From Companilactobacillus tucceti DSM 20183 (GTDB taxonomy: Bacteria > Bacillota > Bacilli > Lactobacillales > Lactobacillaceae): a DNA stretch of 63,511 nucleotides. The position numbers and the translations under genes were made by a program. Of the stretch, positions 59,009 through 63,511 are shown one piece after another (positions within the stretch are counted from its first letter, which is position 1; each line of letters opens with the position of its first letter). Below the pieces are notes generated by a model. That model saw only the letters and a list, made by a program, of their open reading frames with translations. It ran no database searches and had not been told where the DNA came from. The stretch covers positions 1 through 63,511 of the forward strand of contig NZ_AZDG01000014.1 in assembly GCF_001434665.1 (NCBI RefSeq). The letters run 5' to 3'.

Positions 59009-59683
59009 TCACATATTATCCATAGTTTGATTTAACAAGGAATCAACACGATTATTACCAACATTATTAGCGTGACCTTTAGTCCATTCAAAAGTTTTAT
59101 CAGATATAGTTGGCAAAAGTTTGTCTAATTCACGCCACAATTCCACATTGATTGGTGCTGATCCATCAGCCTTTTTAAATCCCCTTTTTTTCCAACCATT
59201 GAGCCATCCCTTATTGATGGCATTCAAAACATATTGTGAGTCCAAAACAAAAATAATCTTACGATTATTCAAAGATAATGCATTTAATCGTTTAATACTT
59301 TCAATTAACGCCATTATCTCCATTCTGTTATTTGTGGCACCTAATTCACCATCAGTTCCCTCATATGTTTCGCCATCAACACTTATATGATATGCCCAAG
59401 CAGCTTTATCATCATTTCTGACATGACCACCTTTAACATTACCATGATTTCTAGAACCACCATCGGTATATACAACTACTTCAAAATCTTCTATATTAAC
59501 GTTTTTTTTAGGTGACTTAGCTTTATAGGAATCATGTCCCTTCATAAAAGCCTCAGCCTCTTCTTTTGTTGTAAAGCTTTTATATCTGGCACCAGTAAAT
59601 CCGTCGACTTGAGCCTTACATTCAGCCCATGTACGATATATTCCAGTCTTCTTACCATGTCTTACTGCATAATATTTTTGCAC
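59009..59683 (-). CDS. rnhA: Ribonuclease HI with N-terminal hybrid-binding domain
   Basis: 224 residues. The N-terminal caulimovirus viroplasmin/RNase H hybrid-binding domain KYYAVRHGKKTGIYRTW is at 3-50. The RNase H domain (about 68-220) has active-site Asp in VVYTDGGSRNH, Glu in NNRMEIMAL, Asp in FVLDSQYVLNAI and a final Asp in NNRVDSLLN, which together bind two Mg2+ and cut RNA in RNA-DNA hybrids. The start is GTG after GAGGAAA. Single gene. Confidence 0.92.
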   Translation of the reverse strand: MQKYYAVRHGKKTGIYRTWAECKAQVDGFTGARYKSFTTKEEAEAFMKGHDSYKAKSPKKNVNIEDFEVVVYTDGGSRNHGNVKGGHVRNDDKAAWAYHISVDGETYEGTDGELGATNNRMEIMALIESIKRLNALSLNNRKIIFVLDSQYVLNAINKGWLNGWKKRGFKKADGSAPINVELWRELDKLLPTISDKTFEWTKGHANNVGNNRVDSLLNQTMDNM

Positions 59684-59752
59684 GTATCTTTCCTCATTTA
59701 GTTAATATTTATTCTGATTCATTATATAATATTAGATTGTTGGGGTGAACAT

Positions 59753-60502
59753 ATGGAAAATAAGCAATGGCCGGTTTTTTATATTCACGGTTTTCGCGGT
59801 GGGGATTTTACAACGGAAAAAATGATCCATTCCGCATTAAAATTCAATAATAAAAAAAATAGCGAGTATTTAAAAGCTACTATTAATTGGCGTGGAAAAA
59901 TCACTTACGAAGGTACATGGACAAATGATCTTCATCCAATCATACAAGTAGTTTTTCAAAATAAATGGGTCGGCAGCAATCAAATTTCTTATTGGCTGTC
60001 GAAACTGTTATTTGACTTGCGAACCAAACATAATTTTGAAACATATGACGCCGTGGGCCATTCGTTAGGTGCCGTTGCTTTAGTTTTAGTTAACCTAAAA
60101 GAAAAATTGCATCCATATATCCCCAAACTCAAAAAACTAGTTCTAATCGCCGGTCCTTTCAATGGCATTATCGGTTTAGGTGATCTTCCAAATGTTAACC
60201 GTATAAAAGCCGATGGAAGACCAGCTTTCATGAGTCCTACCTACTTTAGAATTTTTATGGGTCGTAACAGTATATCTAAAGATTTAAAAGTATTAAATAT
60301 TTATGGAAATGTTGATGATTTCTCTAACACTGATAAATATATTTCGGTTACTTCCGTAAAATCTATCGAATATATTTTAAAGCCTCGTATCAAGCAATAT
60401 ATCGACTATCCAGTAAATGGCTCTAATGCGGAACACTCGTTATTGCATGATGATTCTGGTATTCTAAAAATGGTTAATGGATTCATATATACTAAATTGT
60501 AG
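59753..60502 (+). CDS. DUF915 family alpha/beta hydrolase
   Basis: 249 residues. FYIHGFRGGDFTTEKM is the oxyanion start, AVGHSLGAVAL at about 101-111 has the nucleophile Ser, and NAEHSLLHDD near the end has the His. No signal peptide, although many DUF915 members are exported. Substrate unknown. GGGGTGAA precedes the ATG. Followed after 17 bases by a GNAT-like gene, so likely one transcript through to the zinc peptidase. Confidence 0.85.
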   Translation: MENKQWPVFYIHGFRGGDFTTEKMIHSALKFNNKKNSEYLKATINWRGKITYEGTWTNDLHPIIQVVFQNKWVGSNQISYWLSKLLFDLRTKHNFETYDAVGHSLGAVALVLVNLKEKLHPYIPKLKKLVLIAGPFNGIIGLGDLPNVNRIKADGRPAFMSPTYFRIFMGRNSISKDLKVLNIYGNVDDFSNTDKYISVTSVKSIEYILKPRIKQYIDYPVNGSNAEHSLLHDDSGILKMVNGFIYTKL

Positions 60503-60519
60503 AAGAAAGCGTCACTATT

Positions 60520-60960
60520 TTGATAAAACTGAAATCATATCGACCATTTATTACTAAAAATTTTATTTGGGAGTTTCCAACTCATTTTAAATTAAAAGAA
60601 GTCAGTGAATTTATTGATGAGGATATTCCTAGAACAACTGAATACATCAGTAATGCGGCTAAAGAAATAATGCATAATAAAAGTGTGATTTGGCTGTTAA
60701 AAAATAAAGAAAATAATAAAATCGTTGCTCTAATAAGTTTTACTTCAGTAAATTTCATTAAGAAATCAGCTAAATTACAAATGATCTTAGGCGATTTAAC
60801 AAGCACCGAAAAAAAGGAAATTGCTGATCGTTTATTTATTTTTGTAGATGAACAATTAGAGTTAAATACTATTCATTTTGATCGACTTGACGAAACTATT
60901 CTCAAAAAGTTCACATTAAATGAGTATAATATGAATAAACAGGAATTAAAGAGGAGCTAA
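60520..60960 (+). CDS. Putative GNAT-like acetyltransferase
   Basis: 146 residues with a TTG start and a weak ribosome site. LKNKENNKIVALISFTSVN and AKLQMILGDLTSTEKKEIADRLFIFVDEQ resemble the central strands and helix of a RimJ/RimL-type fold, but the acetyl-CoA loop is not clear. It could be a degenerate or structural relative. It starts 17 bases after the hydrolase and ends 7 bases before the zinc peptidase. Confidence 0.55.
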   Translation: MIKLKSYRPFITKNFIWEFPTHFKLKEVSEFIDEDIPRTTEYISNAAKEIMHNKSVIWLLKNKENNKIVALISFTSVNFIKKSAKLQMILGDLTSTEKKEIADRLFIFVDEQLELNTIHFDRLDETILKKFTLNEYNMNKQELKRS

Positions 60961-60967
60961 TTAAAAC

Positions 60968-61669
60968 ATGATTGGATATGGATACGGATTATTTGATCCT
61001 ACCTTTATTCTTATTATCATTGGTCTAGTAATCAGCTTGTGGGCATCTTGGTATGTTAAGCATAACTTTAATAAATACAACCAATACCCTAGTCAACGTG
61101 GTGTAACCGCCAAAGAAGCTGCTAGATTCATTTTGGATAAAGCAGGGCTAAGCAATATTCAAATTAAACAAATTCAGGGAGATTTAACGGATAACTATAA
61201 TCCTGGTGACAAGACACTAAACTTATCAGAATCAACTTACGATTCAACATCAGTTGCAGCAATCGGCGTTGCAGCGCACGAGTGTGGACATGCCATCCAA
61301 GATCAAAAAAACTACGTACCAATGCGTGTACGTTCGGCCATCGTTCCAGCGGTAAATCTTGGCTCAAACGCATCCTTCCCTATTATCATTTTAGGTATGG
61401 TACTTGGTATGAATCATTTTCTTATCACAATTGGTATTTGGTTGTTTGCATTAGTTGTTTTATTTCAAGTGGTAACTTTACCAGTTGAATTTAACGCTTC
61501 AAGACGAGCAGTTAATATCTTAGATTCCGGTGATCTATTGACCAGTGAAGAGGTTCCAATGGTCAAACAAGTATTATTTGCGGCCGCTTTAACATATGTT
61601 GCTGCTGCAATTTCAACCGCATTACAATTATTAAGATTAATTCTTATTTTTGGAAACAATCGTGAATAA
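60968..61669 (+). CDS. YugP-like membrane zinc metallopeptidase (PF04298)
   Basis: 233 residues. One N-terminal helix (about 10-28) is followed by a protease domain with GVAAHECGHAIQD at about 97-109, which carries the HExxH-like zinc site (HECGH) of this family. Three more helices (about 128-175 and 200-230) flank LPVEFNASRRAVNIL, which supplies the third ligand Glu. Target unknown. GAGGAG precedes the ATG. Last gene of a likely three-gene unit, with its own terminator. Confidence 0.88.
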   Translation: MIGYGYGLFDPTFILIIIGLVISLWASWYVKHNFNKYNQYPSQRGVTAKEAARFILDKAGLSNIQIKQIQGDLTDNYNPGDKTLNLSESTYDSTSVAAIGVAAHECGHAIQDQKNYVPMRVRSAIVPAVNLGSNASFPIIILGMVLGMNHFLITIGIWLFALVVLFQVVTLPVEFNASRRAVNILDSGDLLTSEEVPMVKQVLFAAALTYVAAAISTALQLLRLILIFGNNRE

Positions 61670-61670
61670 T

Positions 61671-61707
61671 AAAAATCGATCTGATATCAGTCAGGTCGAT
61701 TTTTTTG
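61671..61707 (+). terminator. Terminator after the zinc peptidase
   Basis: AAAAATCGATCTGA/TCAGGTCGATTTTTTT with loop TATCAG. Confidence 0.88.
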
Positions 61708-61804
61708 TTCACTCATTATTTCTTTTATAAACTATCTCTCAAAGTTAGATTTTCATCATAATTTGAAGTAAACTTTTTACTATGATTATGGAGGGGATTA
61801 AATA

Positions 61805-63298
61805 ATGATTGATGTATGGATTATTTGGCTAATATTACTTATCTTATTGCTAAATACTATTTCTGCACTTATCACAGTTTTTCATAGACCCAGAAATATC
61901 GTTACCACTTGGGCATGGATACTAGTTTTGACTTTATTGCCAATAATAGGATTCTTGATCTACGCCTTTTTTGGACGTGGAATTGCTCAAGAAAAAATCT
62001 TCAGTATCAGTAATCAAAAGCACGTTGGACTAGATCAATTGAAATTAATGGAACTAACTGAACGCAAAAGACAGCTAGCCATTAAAAACCAATCATCCAG
62101 CGCCATTACAAATAGATACGACCAAACAAGATATGCTGAACATATCATAAAATTTTTTAACGAAACAGAAGAAACTCCTTTAACACGTCATAATAATGTT
62201 GAATTAGTTTTCGATGGTAAAGAAAAGTTCGAAAAAATGTTTGAAGATATTAAAAATGCCAAAGAAACTATTCATGTTGAATATTATGCTTTCATCAAAA
62301 GTGATATTGGAGAAAAATTCCTTAAACTTTTAACCCAAAAAGCTAAAGAAGGACTTGAAGTTAGACTACTTTACGATCCATGGGGATCAAATGGGACTCG
62401 TAAAAGATGGTTTAGAGAATTTCAAGAAGCTGGCGGAGAGGTACTGCAATTTATTACTTCTAAAAACGTTATCGCTAAAACTCGTTTAAATTACCATTTG
62501 CACAGAAAAATCGTTGTAATTGATGGCTGTATTGGTTGGACTGGTGGTTTTAATGTCGGTGATCAATACGTCAACGTCACTGAAAAATTCGGTTATTGGC
62601 GCGATACTCACGTTCGTATCAAAGGTGTTGCCAGCTTATTGCTACAAGAACGTTTTTTCCAAGATTGGAATGCATCTATCGAAAGAAGTGAAGAAGCACT
62701 TGCTTTCTCTGAAAAGTATTTTCCATCCAATAGATTCGATAACAACGATAATATTCCGATTCAAATCGTCACTGACGGACCCGATAGTCGTTCTGAAATA
62801 TTAAAAGACGGTTTTATTGACATGATCATCAGTGCTAAAAAAAGTGTCTGGATTCAATCTCCTTATCTTGTTCCTGATGATCCAATGTTTACAGCATTGA
62901 CCATTGCCGCAAGATCAGGAGTTGACGTTAGAATAATGATTCCTTGCATGCCTGATCATCCCTTCATTTATCGTGCTACACAATATTATGCTAACTTATT
63001 GACTAGCTACGGAATTAAAATTTATAGCTATCAAAAAGGGTTCATGCACGCTAAAACTAGTGTTTTTGATGAAAAAATTTGTTCTGTTGGATCAATGAAT
63101 CAAGATTTCAGAAGCTATTCTTTGAATTTTGAAGCTAACGCTTTTATCTATGATTCAAAAATATCTCATAAAGTAGCTCGAGAATTCGAAAAGGATATGA
63201 AAGATAGCCTTTTGATAACTCCTGAAGTAATCAAAAGCCAAGGTAAATGGTTGCACTTTAAACAACGATTTTCCAGATTATTGTCACCTATTCTTTAG
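61805..63298 (+). CDS. cls: Cardiolipin synthase
   Basis: 497 residues. Two N-terminal helices (about 3-25 and 35-56) are followed by two phospholipase D domains. The first H-x-K motif is HLHRKIVVIDG at about 230-240, and the second is FMHAKTSVFDE at about 414-424, each with its following Gly-Gly or Gly-Ser-x-Asn box (GWTGGFNVGDQY; VGSMNQDFRS). It joins two phosphatidylglycerols into cardiolipin and glycerol at the membrane. GGAGGGG precedes the ATG. Family B repeat begins at its stop. Confidence 0.93.
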   Translation: MIDVWIIWLILLILLLNTISALITVFHRPRNIVTTWAWILVLTLLPIIGFLIYAFFGRGIAQEKIFSISNQKHVGLDQLKLMELTERKRQLAIKNQSSSAITNRYDQTRYAEHIIKFFNETEETPLTRHNNVELVFDGKEKFEKMFEDIKNAKETIHVEYYAFIKSDIGEKFLKLLTQKAKEGLEVRLLYDPWGSNGTRKRWFREFQEAGGEVLQFITSKNVIAKTRLNYHLHRKIVVIDGCIGWTGGFNVGDQYVNVTEKFGYWRDTHVRIKGVASLLLQERFFQDWNASIERSEEALAFSEKYFPSNRFDNNDNIPIQIVTDGPDSRSEILKDGFIDMIISAKKSVWIQSPYLVPDDPMFTALTIAARSGVDVRIMIPCMPDHPFIYRATQYYANLLTSYGIKIYSYQKGFMHAKTSVFDEKICSVGSMNQDFRSYSLNFEANAFIYDSKISHKVAREFEKDMKDSLLITPEVIKSQGKWLHFKQRFSRLLSPIL

Positions 63299-63422
63299 AG
63301 TGTGAGAGTGTGACAAAAGACGCTCTGCCACCGGAACATAACCTAGAGCCACGAATGATTGGTACTATCAATCATTTGTGGTTCGTAGCTATGTGGAGGT
63401 TGCAGTCTTTTGTCACACGTTT
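63299..63422 (+). repeat. Family B repeat (copy B6)
   Basis: Starts at the cls stop with AGAGTGTGAGAGTGTGAC, where the first six bases are duplicated. Then CTGCCACCGGAACATAACC, ATGATTGGTACTATCAATCAT, GTTCGTAGCTATGTGG, and the closing arm GTCTTTTGTCACACGTTTA. The following stretch to the window end resembles a decayed C hairpin region and holds no gene. Confidence 0.8.
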
Positions 63423-63511
63423 AATTTATAAAAATTTGAAACCGAAAAAAGGAGGGTACTGAGTATATAATTTGATACAGATAAATAAGAGCACTTCTGG
63501 GAAAATAATTC

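Noticed and set aside
4991-63422. CRISPR array formed by the many repeats
   Set aside because: The repeats are about 120-170 bp, far apart, palindromic along their length and next to genes; there are no regular spacers or cas genes.

Overview
The window reads as chromosome of a low-GC Gram-positive lactobacillus. The signs are AT-rich DNA, strong GGAGG ribosome-binding sites with several TTG starts, three WxL-type wall proteins, a YPQTG sortase substrate, a Tpx/OsmC redox set without respiratory genes, a nan (sialic acid) cluster and a Ddl ligase of the Phe type expected for D-Ala-D-Lac peptidoglycan. A Companilactobacillus-like species is my best guess; this is inference only, as there is no rRNA. 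I see no tRNA, rRNA, CRISPR array, prophage or intact insertion sequence.

Layout. 0.1-1.5 kb: WxL protein and small wall-anchored protein. 1.6-7.0 kb: stress and redox genes (GNAT, nitroreductase, tpx, flavin reductase with a membrane tail, NAD(P)-binding protein, YitT, HIBDH-like dehydrogenase). 7.4-10.4 kb: TrpXYZ-type ABC importer behind a candidate attenuator leader. 10.5-12.3 kb: MFS exporter and HxlR regulator with candidate operators. 12.3-14.7 kb: large WxL adhesin. 14.9-20.7 kb: DUF805, paired fluoride channels, gnd, a MerR/coiled-coil protein, a CAP protein and a CNNM/CorC protein. 21-27.1 kb: YfhO-like membrane protein, small HesB-like protein, HAD phosphatase, P-type ATPase. 27.4-29.6 kb: lectin-WxL protein. 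30-32.7 kb: small membrane proteins, prs, yueI. 32.8-41.4 kb: nan regulon (nanK, RpiR regulator, nanE, nanA; divergent TIM-barrel protein, Na+/H+ antiporter, SSS symporter, esterase). 41.6-42.1 kb: OsmC. 42.3-47.5 kb: complete exosortase-G (XrtG) / Firmicu-CTERM operon. 47.9-63.3 kb: glycosyltransferase, tyrosine phosphatase, MacB-like ABC protein, zinc-ribbon membrane protein, a candidate small RNA, esterase, glycerophosphodiesterase, nagA, ddl, DUF1002 protein, RNase HI, DUF915 hydrolase, zinc peptidase and cardiolipin synthase.

How they work together. NanA, NanK, NanE and the unlinked NagA form a route from N-acetylneuraminate to glucosamine-6-phosphate, fed by a Na+ symporter whose gene overlaps that of a Na+/H+ antiporter. 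The XrtG operon joins a putative transpeptidase, two glycosyltransferases, a PTPS-fold protein and one secreted substrate; this looks like a dedicated protein sorting and glycan modification machine.

The most unusual layer is between the genes. More than twenty structured repeats of at least three families sit mostly just after stop codons. Family A is about 120 bp. Family B is about 125 bp and often followed by a small hairpin C. Family D is about 170 bp with four copies, and folds as a four-way junction with compensatory changes in every arm. I do not recognise family D.
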